Assembly (NCBI GenBank): GCA_022393335.1
Contig: JAJEKB010021384.1
Span: 1,098,557 to 1,162,556 of the forward strand
Reading direction: 5' to 3'
Origin: Macrotrachela quadricornifera
Taxonomy: Eukaryota > Rotifera > Eurotatoria > Philodinida > Philodinidae
DNA: 64,000 nucleotides
In this document: piece by piece, positions 10,406 through 23,244 of the stretch
Layout: each line of letters begins with the position of its first letter
Numbering within the stretch: position 1 is the first letter of the stretch
Translations under genes and position numbers: made by a program
Notes under the pieces: model-generated
Told to the model about the DNA's origin: nothing
The model's database searches: none
The model's input: the letters and a program-made list of their open reading frames with translations, nothing else

Positions 10406-13286
10406 TTATACTTTTCGAATGCAAATACCATATGGCCGTACGTCTTCTTCGCTTGGACTAACCCAATAATCTTCTGTTTCTCCTTCAGCTTGACATTTTA
10501 TTGAATTCGTACGATTTACCCGGTTTTGAAAGACAACTATATACTGCTCATTGTTATAAGTAAATGTTTTTGCATATTTTTCTGCCAGATGAGGATCTGG
10601 AGTCGAATAGACTCCATGAGTAAATGTAGCTCGTTGTTCTCGTGTTGAAGCATAGCCACTCTGAGCAATCGTCTTATTTTTATAGACACCAGTTCCATGA
10701 TACGATACAGGCCATTCGCCCTGACCATTATTACAACCTATCCATCGCATATTTTCAAACTTACCGGATACATTGAGAGCAAATCGTTTAAACCCACATG
10801 GACGAATATATTTCTCACCACCTCGTACAAATGTTTCGTTAACATCTTTTATATTTGTAAAGTCAAAATTATGTAGTGGATCTAAGCTTGTAAAATCCAG
10901 AATAACTGGCTTGGTAGCATGTGACGTTGCTACGAGATGAAGTGTGTCTCCAGAGGTCATATTATAGTTTAACATGGTTTTACCGTCTTCTAACTGTTTT
11001 CCGGCATATATAAGACGTTGTTTACTAGGTAATACTCCTTTCAATTCATAAATGCATGCTCTAATTTCTTCAATTTTGGCATTTGGCTTTACATCGCATT
11101 CAATGAGTGGATCATTTAATATCTTAATAAGTAAAAAACACCGATCGTTGACTCTTGAAGTAGCAGCTGCATCACCAACTGGACCGTATGAATATGTTGT
11201 TTTATGATGATCAAACACGGAAACCTTTTCTACCTGGTCAGAATTAGAACCATTTGTACTCAGCGGTATACCCATAATTACTGAAAATGCAGCAGTCAGC
11301 AAACCTGAATCCGTTTGAACGAATGCATCACCCGTTATTACTGGATATGAAATTCTCTAAGAAAGGTTCAATATAGACTGTTCATGAAAAAGTACAATGT
11401 ATTTCTATGGCATTGGATAAAAATGACTACGTAACAGGTAGTAAAACTAGGTACGTGTTTGAATAACTGGAACTGTTTCCTCAATCAGCCTTCTCACAAA
11501 ACTCATTTTTCTTGGTATCAATATCAGTAACAGATTTCAAAGAACAAATATCTTTGGAGAACTCTCAGGAATTTTGCACTGTTAATGAAAGATTTGTTAC
11601 TTTTCCACTTCGTATGTTAACTGATATTTTTCATATTTGCTTACTTGTTTTTTATCAATCGGAGATGCAACACTGTTGTTGTTACTTGGAACCGGGTTAT
11701 TGGATTGACTTGTGTTGGAAGGAATTTGTTCCATAACTTGATCTTTCTCGACTGCTGAAAAGAAATATTTGATTATTAACATGGAAAGAAGATTTTAACA
11801 GAGAAAAATGTTTGACAACTCAGATAAAACTTATGCATACATAAAGAAAACAGACAAGGCAAGATTTTGTGAATGTAGATGCTTAGTGCTGAAAAAGTTT
11901 TACTTTTGTCTGTTTTTCAGAAAATACGCAATTAATTTTTAACATGTTACCTCTACCGTGTTCTTAGCACATGCATATATGTAAAAGTAGAACGTAATTG
12001 AAGACGTCAAAGATTATGCGAATCTTTGATAATAGGAATAGAATTGTAAATAATGCTAGTGTTTTCCAAGGGGTATGACAAGGTAAGAACAACCACAACC
12101 GATATCCTGAAAAATATCGGTCAGTAATTTCCGTCAACTAACGACACATTGTTAGAGTTTCGGTGGGTGTGGAAGTGAAAGTGAATAAATGTTTGTATGA
12201 TATTAATCTAGTACTTTCACTCACACTCATATTCCATTACTATTTTTGCCATCATTCCTTTGAACATTCACCTTTTCGATACTTGTCGCTTTATCGTCTG
12301 AGCTTACCTAAATTCTTGTCCGTTGGGATTGTTTCGACAACAGTTGTCACCGATGATACTGGTTTTGTTGTTGTTAAAGTCGAATTCGATATTGGCAGTT
12401 CATGTTTTTGAGGAAGACCAATCATATCTTGTATTGCTTGGAATAGTGGTTGATATTTAACTGGTGGTATTTTACCTTTAACGGATTCAATTCCTACTAA
12501 CCAACCATTTTTCATCATATTATCAATTGCTAAGGCATAAAGACTTGGCTTTGTATCTTGAATTTTATATTGTTGAAATAGTTCAGATACTTTTTCGCTA
12601 TAATACATGCGTAATGCTAGAAATAATGGTGAAGCAGTATCATCTATTTGTTCTTTCAAATCATCTGGGGAAATATATTGTTCGAAATGATAACAACCTT
12701 TTAATCCTTCTCTGGTGACGGTATTAAATAGTTCAGTAAAAACAGACTCATTTTTCAAGCAATTATCATCAATACCATCAAATAACAAGTATAAGATGAT
12801 CGCTAACATCGAAGATAATTCAGTATATGTACTACCATATTCAGCTGTATGTCGTAAAACTGTTTCAAAGCGATCGTTATTTTTATCTTTGACCTTGTTA
12901 ATGAATTCCCATATTGTCGGTTGACTTCCACAAACTGTCTTCCACCTCTCATAAACATTTTGCTTTAGTAGTTTTAATAAAGTCGGTTTATCATCTGAAT
13001 GATCATCGGTAGTGTTCATTGCAGCTGAATAAATCTCAGGAATAAGAACTTTCTGATAATTAGCTAATGCTTGAAGACCATTTGCGAGTAAATCATTAAT
13101 GATCTTGTCTTTTTCTTCATTGTCTTTCAACTTCAAAATCTGGCTAATTTTTTCTGTTAGATCATTATTTTTTGATATATTAGACGATGTCATGACGTCA
13201 AATCCTGCAGCGTTTTCACTAGAACTTGTAGCTGTTAATACTTCCGAGGTAGGTTCGAGTTTAGAATCTGTTTCGTTAGAAGCCAT
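10406..13286 (-). CDS. Ubiquitin-like domain fused to PARP/ART-like domain, 679 aa
   Basis: Exons on the minus strand are 13286-12308, 11754-11645 and 11356-10406, joined by GTAAGC...CAG and GTAAGC...TAG introns. Phases 1 and 0 fit exactly, giving 679 codons. Residues 1-320 are acidic and helical and not recognised. Then follows a Ser/Asn-rich linker. A ubiquitin-like domain spans about 436-507 (CFLLIKILN ... [20 protein letters not shown]) and lacks the terminal Gly-Gly. The last 165 residues carry [10 protein letters not shown] (His583) and [17 protein letters not shown] (Tyr613), the H and Y of PARP-type ADP-ribosyltransferases; the third (Glu-like) position is unclear. The domain therefore probably binds NAD, but activity is not assured. 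An AATAAA lies directly after the stop codon. No neighbour shares its strand closely. Confidence 0.75.
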
Positions 13287-14563
13287 CGAAACTTTTTTGG
13301 TTTAATCAATTTCTTCTACTGCTAAAATAGAAATAATAGTCCTCGCAATAAGAAAAACAGTAATGCCCAGACAGACAAAGCTAAAAAAAAACGGTGAAAT
13401 ACGCATAGAACTTGTAACGAAAATAAAATGCGGAAACGCGCACATTTTTACGATTTTCATCTCCGTGAGCTTGTCTGCTGTGATTAACATGAATAAACGC
13501 GTTAAAACGCACAAAATAAAGTTCGATTTAGCCTGTTAACGAGTAATTACGGAGTAAATTTTAACGCAGTAGAACGCTTTCTGGAAAATGCCGTATTTAT
13601 GCTGCTTGAACGTGTTTTTACGCGTTTTTTTAAATATCATGTCTGCATGTGTGAGCGTATCCAAAACGTTGTCTCTTCTTTCTCTGACCCGTAGAGTTGA
13701 ATGTCGAAATCATTGACTCTTTAATTACGGAAATCTAGCCATTAATATTGATTTCAGGTCTGTCTTAACCTTCCTGGTATGTCTATTATACTTGCGCGAT
13801 ATACACATAAAACATATTTCAGAAGTTCTGTAGCACTTTAGAAAAGCTTCAGGACTTCTGAAGTAAACCCCTCCTCATAATAGAAGCCTCTGGGAGCTTC
13901 TAAACTGTCGTGCGTCTAAAATCATTAGACAAGGCTTCTATTATGTCCCATGATTTTGTGAAACTCATATATAAAAATGTGAGTGTAAATCTTAAAATGA
14001 AGTTATTATTTCTCCGCCCTCCCCGTCCCTTCCCTATCTCCATTACAGGCAGACACAATACAGACATTGATTCCTGTGTTTATTTAACTAGCATCCAATT
14101 GTTTAATGATATGTGAGTTCCACATTTTAGCCCCAAAAGGGTTGTGCTAATAAGCTTTTTCAAAGATTTAAAGTCCTGAAGCTTTTTGAGATTTACTATT
14201 GACAAATAAGAATTTCATACATTTTTACTTTTCAATCTTGCAATTTTTAAGACGTATTTTGAAAAACACTGATTAAAAGTTTTCAAAAACAATTTCAAAA
14301 AGCTTTTCAAATGAGGTGACTTCCAATATGTCTGACAAAGAAACTTTTACGCAAGGGGCTTCTATTACAAGAGGGAGTTTAATTTTTCTAACTTTTTTGA
14401 AATTATTCTAAAATAAATTTGCCCTTACTTTATTATTAAAACTGGATGTATTACTAGAATTATAATGGTCTGAAACTGTAAGTATCACGTATTTTGGCAA
14501 GTGTGTCGATTATGTGTTTTTAAGAAAATGATTCAGTATGTGGTAGCGCAAAACAACAAAATT

Positions 14564-14695
14564 TGAAATGACTTTGCTTTTCTTCCTTTCTCTTTTTCTT
14601 CTTACTTTTTTTTTCTTCCTTTCTCTTTTTTTTCTTCCTTTTTTTTCTTCCTTTCTCTTTTTGTTCTTTTCTCTTTTTTTTTTTTCCCCATCATG
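14564..14695. repeat. Polypyrimidine tract
   Basis: About 130 bases of almost pure C and T, built from TTTCTTCCTTTCTCTTTTT-like units. It generates spurious ORFs on both strands. Could form triplex DNA; no function shown. Confidence 0.85.
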
Positions 14696-15341
14696 CATTC
14701 AATGGAGAAAAGTTGTCTGTAGCCAAAGCAAAAGAATCAAGATAAAGAACACTTCAAAAACTATTGCCAATAAAACAAACAAACTGTAAATGATGAAATA
14801 GATTTTTATATACAGTGTTTACACAAGAATGAAAAAAATCCTTTAGTCACAGAAATTAATATGTTTGAAACACATTTCAAATATATTCTCTATGTAGCAG
14901 TTGTTGTGAGAACGTCGGTGACAAATGAACACCGTTGTATCTCATCTGTTAATGTGAAATTTTAAGAACTTATCGAAAAAATCTTTGAGGTACTGTCAAG
15001 TATATTTGCAAAAATATACGTCCTTCAGATAGCGCTTTTCTGGTTTTAAGTTTGAAAGTGGGAGAAGGATCTGTTTCATGACCTATTGTTTTCAATCTCG
15101 TTGGACGACATTTGATAGAATGAAAAAAAGCATATGAATCATAGTACTTTCATAACATTATTCTCAAAAAAAAACATTCTCTATGTACAAAGTAATCATT
15201 CCGATTGAAGTGTATGAAATTTTCCAACTAAGTCAAGTTGGAAAAAAAGTGACACCATTGATTTCTTTCATATGATGCAATAATACGCTCAGGATGGAGA
15301 ATTGGACTGTCGTATCCCGTCAAATCCTATAGAAGCCTATT

Positions 15342-15658
15342 TAGACATGTGCAAAATCAGTCCCACCTTCGGTCATTGGGACTGGAACCAAAAGAAAGAC
15401 TTCACCGAGACTAGGGTTGGGACTAAAAAAGGTTACTGGAATTAAATCAGAATATAATTCAACTGTTGTCGACAAAATAAATTGTAAAAAATGAGAATTG
15501 AGAAAATCAGGACCTAAACTCGGATCAAGATCATCAAACTAAAGTCGGTGGAACCGGAATCGAGACCACAAAAGAAACTTAATCGAAACTGGTACCGACA
15601 TGTGGACTAAATAAAAAAATCACCGAGACCAAAAAAAACTTGGTCCTGTACATGTCTC
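15342..15658. mobile_element. Putative short non-autonomous hAT-like element
   Basis: Imperfect terminal inverted words (TAGACATGTGCA on the left; GAGACATGTACA read inward from the right) flank about 317 bp with repeated GGACTGG/GGAACC/ACCGAGAC words near both ends. Such subterminal repeats are typical of hAT derivatives. The flanking 8-mers AGCCTATT and GACCTACC agree only at the four central bases, so no target duplication is proven. Confidence 0.4.
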
Positions 15659-16132
15659 GACCTACCAAGTTTCTGCTGGGAAACCAAATACATCCTGTAG
15701 GATAAATTGCTCATTCATCAACTGTTTACTTTATGCTAGTTTTTCTATAAGTTATAGTACTCGTGAAGTATTATAATCCATAGAAAAACTCTTACAGATC
15801 TGAGACATTGTAGAAACAACATAATAAAAAACAAAACTGGGATAGTCAAACAGACTTATTAGCATTAATCAATGTCGTTCGGATCGGTCAGGAATGAATC
15901 TAACTACAGAAAAAGAACTATCTATTTGAAATCAATACTTACTGTTCAGTTCGATATTGAGATTGATTCAGATAAAAAAAAGAATATAGTTATCTAAAAT
16001 AAATATTTACTATTTAGATTGAAACGTTGAATGAAAAATCTAAGTGAATTCCAAACTTTTGGGGGAATTTTTGAACTCAAAAATTATTTAACACGTACGG
16101 CACTATGAAACCACAGCATAAGATGGTATAAA

Positions 16133-16623
16133 CAAACTCAAGGACCTCCAGAAATTCAAAGAACTCAAGGCATTCGAGGATCCCAAGAAATTCAAGGAAT
16201 CGAGCAACATATGTGTGCTCTTTTCTGAGAATAGCGACGGAAACATACACACAAATGTCATCTCTCCTTATTGAGGATGAGGTGACAGCGAATACATAGA
16301 GTGCCAGTAGCTGTGCGTATCACGGAAGCACACAGACACATAGGACTTATGACCTGGTAGAGTGTGCCAATCTCCATATGTGTTTTCGTGGTATGCACAT
16401 CTATTGGCACTCTCTATATGTGCTGTCGCCTCACTCTCAGTGAGAAAAGATGCCATTTCTGCGTGTTTCCATCCCGATTCTCAGAAAAGAGCCCATGCCT
16501 TTGTACTCACTTGCAGTTGTTGAAAATTACTTTCGTCTTGATAAAAAGTATTTTCGTTCCTTGGATTCCTTGAATTCGTTGAGATCTTTTAGTTGCTTGT
16601 GTTTCTAGATGTCCTTGAGTTTG
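16133..16623. mobile_element. Foldback (inverted-repeat) element, about 490 bp
   Basis: Almost the whole segment is an imperfect hairpin. The outer arms are CAAACTCAAGGAC and its complement, then GCTCTTTTCTGAGAATNNNGANGGAAACA on both sides, then GAGTGCCANTAG inner arms. The short loop lies near 16345-16370. One arm has a roughly 40-bp extra stretch (16510-16555). No ORF and no clear target duplication. Confidence 0.7.
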
Positions 16624-19255
16624 GTTTTTTTTGATTGAATCACAGAAACTTTTACTTTCGTGCACTGATTTTGTTAGATTATTAGTGTTACTTCCCTATT
16701 TTCTTTTTATTCATGCTTGAGTTCAACAGTTCCTTAAGGATCCGGAATTTACAGAGTTCAGGCACAACTGGTACGTTTTATGCCAACAATAGTGAGAAAA
16801 ACCCCTCTCGAAATTTGATTGGTCCCATTTTTCGATCAGCTCAAATACAGACAAAGTGACGAGCAATTTCTGTCTGCCCACTCATCTGTACAGAATTGAA
16901 AGAATAAGCTCAAAAATAATTCAACATAGTCAAATTGATTCACTTTTTTCTCGGAATACAAAAACATTATGCAGCCTCAGTTTACTGACCATTAACACAG
17001 TCACACTAACGTTCATCGGTGTAGTGGCTACGCTGACACTGCGACCTTTATTTGCACTGATCTCTATTGACTGGAATTTGCATAACTTAGATGTAGATTA
17101 GAGAATGTGCTCTAAATTTTTATGCCAGACGAAAATAACCATTTGATTCAATTTCAAATTTCGTTATTTTTAAAGTTTTAAATAGCTTTGTGTTTCTCCT
17201 AACTGGTCGCTAAAAAGAAGAGTTGTATATTATTGGTTAATAATAAAAGAAAATGGATGCTTAGTAAGAAGATTATAGATTAAAGAACCATAATCGTGCA
17301 TTAAAACTACAAATAGAAGGAATGTTTTTCTTTGAAATTGGTCACACTATTTAAAATTATAGATTGCCTAAATTAGTGTTGTTTTATGCAGAAATAGATA
17401 TGTTCATTTAACTACTATTTCTTGAGAATTCTAAGTAAAAGCACAAGTGGTGCATACTTTGATAGAATTAGTGGCTTAATAGATCAGTATTTCAATGAAT
17501 TCGAATGCCAATGCAACTAGAGCAGTCAGTCCTAGTGTGATGACATCCCTGAAATCTCATATCCCTACCTTAAAATCTTAATGCAGGTTTGAGGCTAAGC
17601 AGCTTGAAAGATTCTAAAAAGTAGTATTTGTCGTACTACCTATACAACTTCTGACAAAATTTGGTTTATGGTCATTTCTTCTCTGATTGCTGACCGCTGC
17701 ATTACTCATAAAAAAGTGACGATGGACTAATAAAAAATAGACCTTTTCTTTATTCGACGAACATTATTAGAAGTGTAAAATCTATAGTTTGTCCCAAATC
17801 AAAAATCTTGCAAAACTGTATGTCAAATAATGTTCTACACACAGTTCTCTCAACGATAATCGAGTAACATTGGTTACACACTGGGCATGATATTAAATGA
17901 GTTGCAATGTATAGTCCACAAGATGATCTTTGATAAAATTGTAGTTTATCATTTAGATCACGCAAAAAATAACAGGACAAAAAACGATCTATCACGGCAA
18001 AGTCTCCAATTATCATTTTGATATATCATGCTCGATACTTTTAGCACAAAAATAGTGAATTCAGAACACTCTATAGCTACTTTTTAATTTTAGAATAAAC
18101 TACAATCACAAGAGAGTATTCTAATGTCACTCTCGCTATAACATGGAAGACACTTTTATGGATGCATTCATTTAAGAATTAGAATTCTATGAATATTACT
18201 CATGTGATAAATCAGCCGACTCTTTGGAAAACTATGCATCATTTTACAGAAAAGGATTAGTATTTAAAGATTTATTCAACACAATAGAGTTTCTATACTT
18301 CGACAATTAGAAAGTTAGAGTAAAAAAAATCTGATGAATACAGAATATAACAAAAAAACAGCATCAACTAATTGTCACAGCAATACTTCGTTCGTTGAAA
18401 AGAAGAAAGAGAAGGGAGACTATTTCGCATAATTCTTTTTCTTCTTTCCCTAAACAAGAAAACTGACACTGTAAAAATGCTACTTATGAGGAGAGAAACG
18501 AAATAAATACTAGTCATTAATTCTGCTATACTTAAACTCTCTATTGGTCCATTATATTAAACTTATCTATGACCAATATGTCACCAAACAATTAAGAAAC
18601 AAAACTGAAAGAATAATAAAATGTAATGATAAGTGGATGTCCTCGATCACGAAATTTCACATACCGAAACAAAGAAGCAAAACTACAATACAATATGTAT
18701 TAAGTTAATGTTCCGTTGTTTATACGATTGTTAGGCACCTACATATAAGTAAACTCCATACTTCGAGAGTATTTTATCGTTGGAGTGATAATCGAATCAA
18801 GAAAAATGACGAAACGAGAGAAAACTTGTAAATAAACTAACCGTTATCAAACTTTTATTTCAACAAAAACATGAAATCGACAATAATCGTTTCTTATTAT
18901 TCTGTCCACCTCTTCAATAAAATTGGTGTTCACTCAGGAAGAACAACTACCTGAGTAGAAACAACGTAAAAGAAAATATAACAATGAGTATGGAAATTAC
19001 CAATTCGCAGTTATTAATACCTATTTGGTAAAGAAAAACGAAATTGAAAATGAATATTGGTTTGTGTCATGACTCCTACTTTTTGTAATATTTTTCCAAC
19101 TTATCAATAGAAAACGTGAGTTTTTCAGACGATGGCAATACTATGATAAGGAATGAAAAAGTAAAAAATAGAAATAGGAGAGAAAAGGTAAGCATATGCT
19201 GTTACAATGCTTACCTGTAGAAGAAACATAATGAAACCTAGTGGTGGACCGAAAC

Positions 19256-19263
19256 GTCTTCTT
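19256..19263 (+). repeat. 8-bp target site duplication, left (GTCTTCTT)
   Basis: Identical to 22773-22780 on the other side of the hAT element. Confidence 0.95.
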
Positions 19264-22200
19264 CAGAGGTGAGCACAGGACAAGTTTTTCTGTCCTGTCC
19301 TACCCTGTCCTGCTATCTTGCTCTGTCCTGGCGGACGGCAGGACAGGACTCAAATTGTAGGTTCTTCCTGTCCTGCAGAACAGGCCAGGCCAGGCCAGGA
19401 CAGCACATTAAACAGGACAGTAAGAATAAGAATTCTTATTCTGGTTTTCGTTTACCAAAGTATATACTATTTGTTTATCATCCTATAGTAAGTTTATTTC
19501 ATATCATTTTTCAATATCATAACTAACGTTTTGAGCAATGATTAATATTATTATTACAAAAAAAAAATAGAAACATCTGTAGCCATCATTCAAATAATAC
19601 ACTCATCACAAACAATAAATACATATTAAAAAAAAATATGAACGCCTGAAATTTTATCTTGATTATATTAACACATAGTACATACTATTAATATAATAAA
19701 AAAAGTACTTGATAACAAACGTGATACAACGAAAAATACAATAATATACGAAACAAACAAAAATAAATATTTTTATAAAACTATTTTATTCTTTTCCATC
19801 GACCTAATTAATAAAATATTATCCAGCTGTTCAGGATTCAGACTAGTTCGTCTTTCTTGTAAAATCAAACCAGCTCCTGAAAACTGTCTTTCTATACTAG
19901 CAGATGTAGCAGGTATTGAGTGAATGGATCGCGCATATCGAGACAAACGTGGAAATTTGTCTTTGTGCTCCTTCCAAAATATCAAAGGATTAGATTCTAG
20001 TTTTGATTTATCAAGTTCTAAATTAAGATAACGATCCAGCTCATCGGCAGTTTTACCACGAGATGAAAATGCTTCAATTTCTTCTTCAGCTTCTTCTTCA
20101 TTTTGTGCTTCATCACCAAAAATATTTGATTCAAATCGGCTGAATAAATCTTTTTTAAACTTCTTATGTAATGGAACTTCAATTTGTTGTTGATTTCGTT
20201 CATTTGATTCAATACGAATTAACTTTAATTGTTGACGAACATATGCATAACAATGAGCACACTCCTTTTTGGAACACATCTTTAAAGATCTATATTTTGG
20301 ATGCAGGAGTGTGGCTACGTAATGTCTAATATCAAGTGTAAACATTTCATTTAATAATTGTCGAATACGATTCCACAAGAAGTTTATCCCTAGAAATAAT
20401 AAAAAATATTCATCGTCAGATTGCACCATTTATTCTTATTTGTGCTCACCTTGTAATTCTTCCAACAAATCTTCATCTTGTTCTTTTGATCCTTCTTCTA
20501 ATTCATTATCACCACCATTTCTATTATAATTTAATAATGCTTCATATGAACTCATAACATCTCGTAATGTATGAATACATAGTAAGACCATATATAATGA
20601 TGGATTGTTGCCAGTCTGAATTAGTTTGATCACATGTTTGAAAGGTTTTAATAATAATATAACTTGTTTAATCACTTTTTCATCGACGTTGATAATCAAT
20701 TTATGTTGTTGTTTTCCAACTAAAATCTTTTTAATTATTTTAAAGGATCTTAGAATAGATTCTAATGAATCAACGATTGATAACCAACGAACCGAGATTG
20801 ATTGATGTACCGTACAACCACCAGCAATTTCAATATCTACATTTAATCCAGCCTTAAATGCAATTAAAAATATATATTATTTTTACTGAATAAGATATCG
20901 ATTTCATGATACATACTTCTTAATGTACTTTACAACTTTTTTACATTGGTTTAATGCAATGATGACAGTTTTTGCTGCAATTGGAATATCATCTATTAAC
21001 ATTTTACGTGCTAATTGTTGTTCATTATTTGGTGTTTTAATGTTATTTGATTTCTTTTTTTGTACTACTGGAATTGCTGGTACAAGATTTTCTTCTTCAT
21101 TATCAGATGATTCTTCACTGGATAACATATCACTCATATTTGATACAACTGGTTTTTCTTCTTTTGTTGCCATGATACCAATTGCAAAATTAGTATTAGC
21201 TATTGTTAATGATTTTGGTTTTTGTTTATTCGTTTTATTATTATTTTGAAAAAACGACACTTTTAAGATATTGTTAAGCCGATGACCAAAACAAAATAAT
21301 GGTTGAAAATCACGAAAAGCAGCAACAAAATTGGAGCCTCTATCTGAAACAATATTCACGGATGATAAGTCATCAATACCAAATTCGAGTAAATGTTGCT
21401 GAAGTGCCTAAAATGAAAATAATTATCCAAGATAAACATAATGAAATGAAATTGCATGTTAACAGTAGTGACTTACTTTAAGCACTAAATCACTTGTTTT
21501 AACACCAACAAATGGTCGACAAAATAAATCAATTGAAAATAATTTATAATCACAATCAACAAATGTAATATTTACACCCAAGTACGAAATATTCTTATAA
21601 CAGTCTGACCAAAAATCAGGACAAATTGTAACAGCACGTGCTTTCAATGGTTCAACTAATATTTGTTTCATATATTGTCGATATGAATCAGCTAAATTGT
21701 AAATTGTTCGTGCTGTTGTATGACGACTTCGAAGAACTTCATTTACATCAATAACTCCATATTTATGTCCTAATAAAAGAATAAATTTCTTTACTTTCTA
21801 ATAATTTGAAGTTAAAATGGCTTACCAATTCGAATTAACTCTTGTGCTAAAGCACGAAATCCAAAGTCTTCTAATGTACAAAAAGGACGAAGATCATGGC
21901 AAATCCATTGTGCAGATAAATTTTTAATATTATCTATATCTTTTCCACTTAATGTTGAACATTTTTTGAATCCATATTGTGCTAAAGATGACTGTGTTGA
22001 CGATAAATTATCAGATTCATTTGATGTTGTTGAAGAAGAAGACATGCTTTTGGAGCATTTAATTGTATGTTGCTTTAAGCGTGTTGTTCCGCTGGTACTA
22101 CTATAAATGAACGTACTATAACACGCAAAACAGCTAACATATCCTGGAATTCGATTAAATTCATTATTTTCATCTAATACAGCTGGATATCCAAATGTTT

Positions 22201-22772
22201 TCGACCAATCTACTAACGATCTTGATGATTCGTTTTTAATGATTATATATTTGTTTTTTTCATTTTTAAGTAAGAATTTAATTTTTTCAGAATTCATAGG
22301 AGATAATGGTGAAGAAGACATTTCATTTGAAGCCATGTTGAGTAATTATTTGATAAATCTGAAATAAAAAGTATATCAATATGATGAGAAAATCAATCAG
22401 AGTGTGGAAAGATGCATAACAAACACTAAGTGTCATTTCTTTATTTATTTTCGTCATTGTTCATAGTTTATGATTGGACACCTTTTTCGACTAATGTTAA
22501 AATTAATGTTATCTTTCACCCGTATAGCGACCTCTATCATTTTTCACTTATATGAGGCATCATGAGACAGTATATATAATATAAAAATTGCAAAAGAAAT
22601 TCAGGTTAAATACAGGACCAACTAGTTCGTCCTGTCCTTCCTGCTGTCCTGGCGGCTTCTGTCCTGGCGTGCGGCAGGACAGGACAATAATTTTATCTTC
22701 TTCCTGTCCTACAGGACAGGACAAGACAGGATACCAGGATAGCAGGACAGGATGGTCCTGTGCTCAGCTCTG
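19264..22772 (-). mobile_element. Complete hAT-superfamily transposon, 3.5 kb
   Basis: Terminal inverted repeats of 18 bp differ at one base (CAGAGGTGAGCACAGGAC at 19264-19281; CAGAGCTGAGCACAGGAC read inward from 22772). A perfect 8-bp target duplication GTCTTCTT flanks them, the size expected for hAT. Both ends have dense subterminal GTCCTG/CAGGAC repeats (19264-19425 and 22610-22772), probable transposase binding sites. Inside is one minus-strand transposase gene with no stops after splicing. The intact ends, duplication and gene point to a young, possibly autonomous insertion. Confidence 0.95.
19773..22336 (-). CDS. hAT transposase, 772 aa, five exons, apparently intact
   Basis: Exons 22336-21826, 21769-21477, 21407-20913, 20852-20450 and 20389-19773 join in phase with GT-AG introns of 56-69 bp. 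The N-terminal BED-type zinc finger has Cys69, Cys72, His90 and Cys94. Catalytic acidic residues match the hAT pattern: Asp222 (ICPDFWSD), Asp290 (NIVSDRGSN) and Glu734 (TSASIERQFSGAG). The CFGHRLNN and SVRWLS motifs and the C-terminal dimerisation block (RRTSLNPEQLDNILLIRSM) are present. Acidic low-complexity stretches lie in exons 3 to 5. It should cut and paste elements bearing the GTCCTG-rich ends. The exon 3 donor (TAT|GTATCA) is the least certain junction; it was chosen because it keeps the frame. Confidence 0.9.
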
Positions 22773-22780
22773 GTCTTCTT
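22773..22780 (+). repeat. 8-bp target site duplication, right (GTCTTCTT)
   Basis: Matches 19256-19263 exactly. Confidence 0.95.
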
Positions 22781-23084
22781 ATATCGCGATACGATATTTT
22801 TTAAATTGTGGCGAACGAACGGAAGAAAGAAAAAGAAAAATGTTATACCGTCACTTTTTTCTGTTGTTCCAGATATAAGTAAGTTGAGATGTGTATTTTT
22901 TTCGTTCTATCTCACGTAATAACCACTGAGTAGAAAGGATAAGCAAACGACTATAACGAAGTATAGATTTACTACGTCTGGCATGGAATAATGTGACAAT
23001 CGTTTTTATGGTGATGAAAAGGCTTTTGATTGAATATTTCAATCTATACATTCAGAAATTAATGAGAATTAGAAGCACTTTCAC

Positions 23085-23235
23085 AGCTTGACAAGTCAAT
23101 TTAACTGGCTCGATCTGTAGAGTATGATGATATACATTTTCATAAAAGCATTGAATCATAATTCAGAAATTTTGGAATTAAGTCCTTCGGTTTAGTATAT
23201 AAAAACATGCTCATATATTGACATAGACATTTGAT
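23085..23235 (+). repeat. Fragment of the ENaC-locus upstream region (third copy)
   Basis: Aligns with 30885-31045 and 50095-50260: shared words include GAATCATAATTCAGAAAT and AAAACATGCTCATAT, followed by TTGACATAGACNT. It marks the 5' part of a third, internally deleted copy of the duplicated segment. Confidence 0.7.
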
Positions 23236-23244
23236 GTACAGTGT

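Larger units (their letters stand above)
13287..19263. other. Intergenic region with repeats
   Basis: No gene is supported over 6 kb. At 13440-13625 repeated ACGCG/GCGTTTT words occur, resembling 43700-44180. At 13796-13925 several AGAAGCTTC-like words occur. Other contents are listed separately (pyrimidine tract, hAT-like ends, foldback). 16630-19260 is AT-rich, with no structure I can identify. Confidence 0.5.

Noticed and set aside
14510..14789. Lys/Arg-rich and Phe/Leu-rich frames on opposite strands
   Set aside because: Pure artefact of the polypyrimidine tract.
19269..19526. Open frame rich in SCP/GQ words, also 22588-22878
   Set aside because: Reads through the subterminal GTCCTG repeats of the hAT element.
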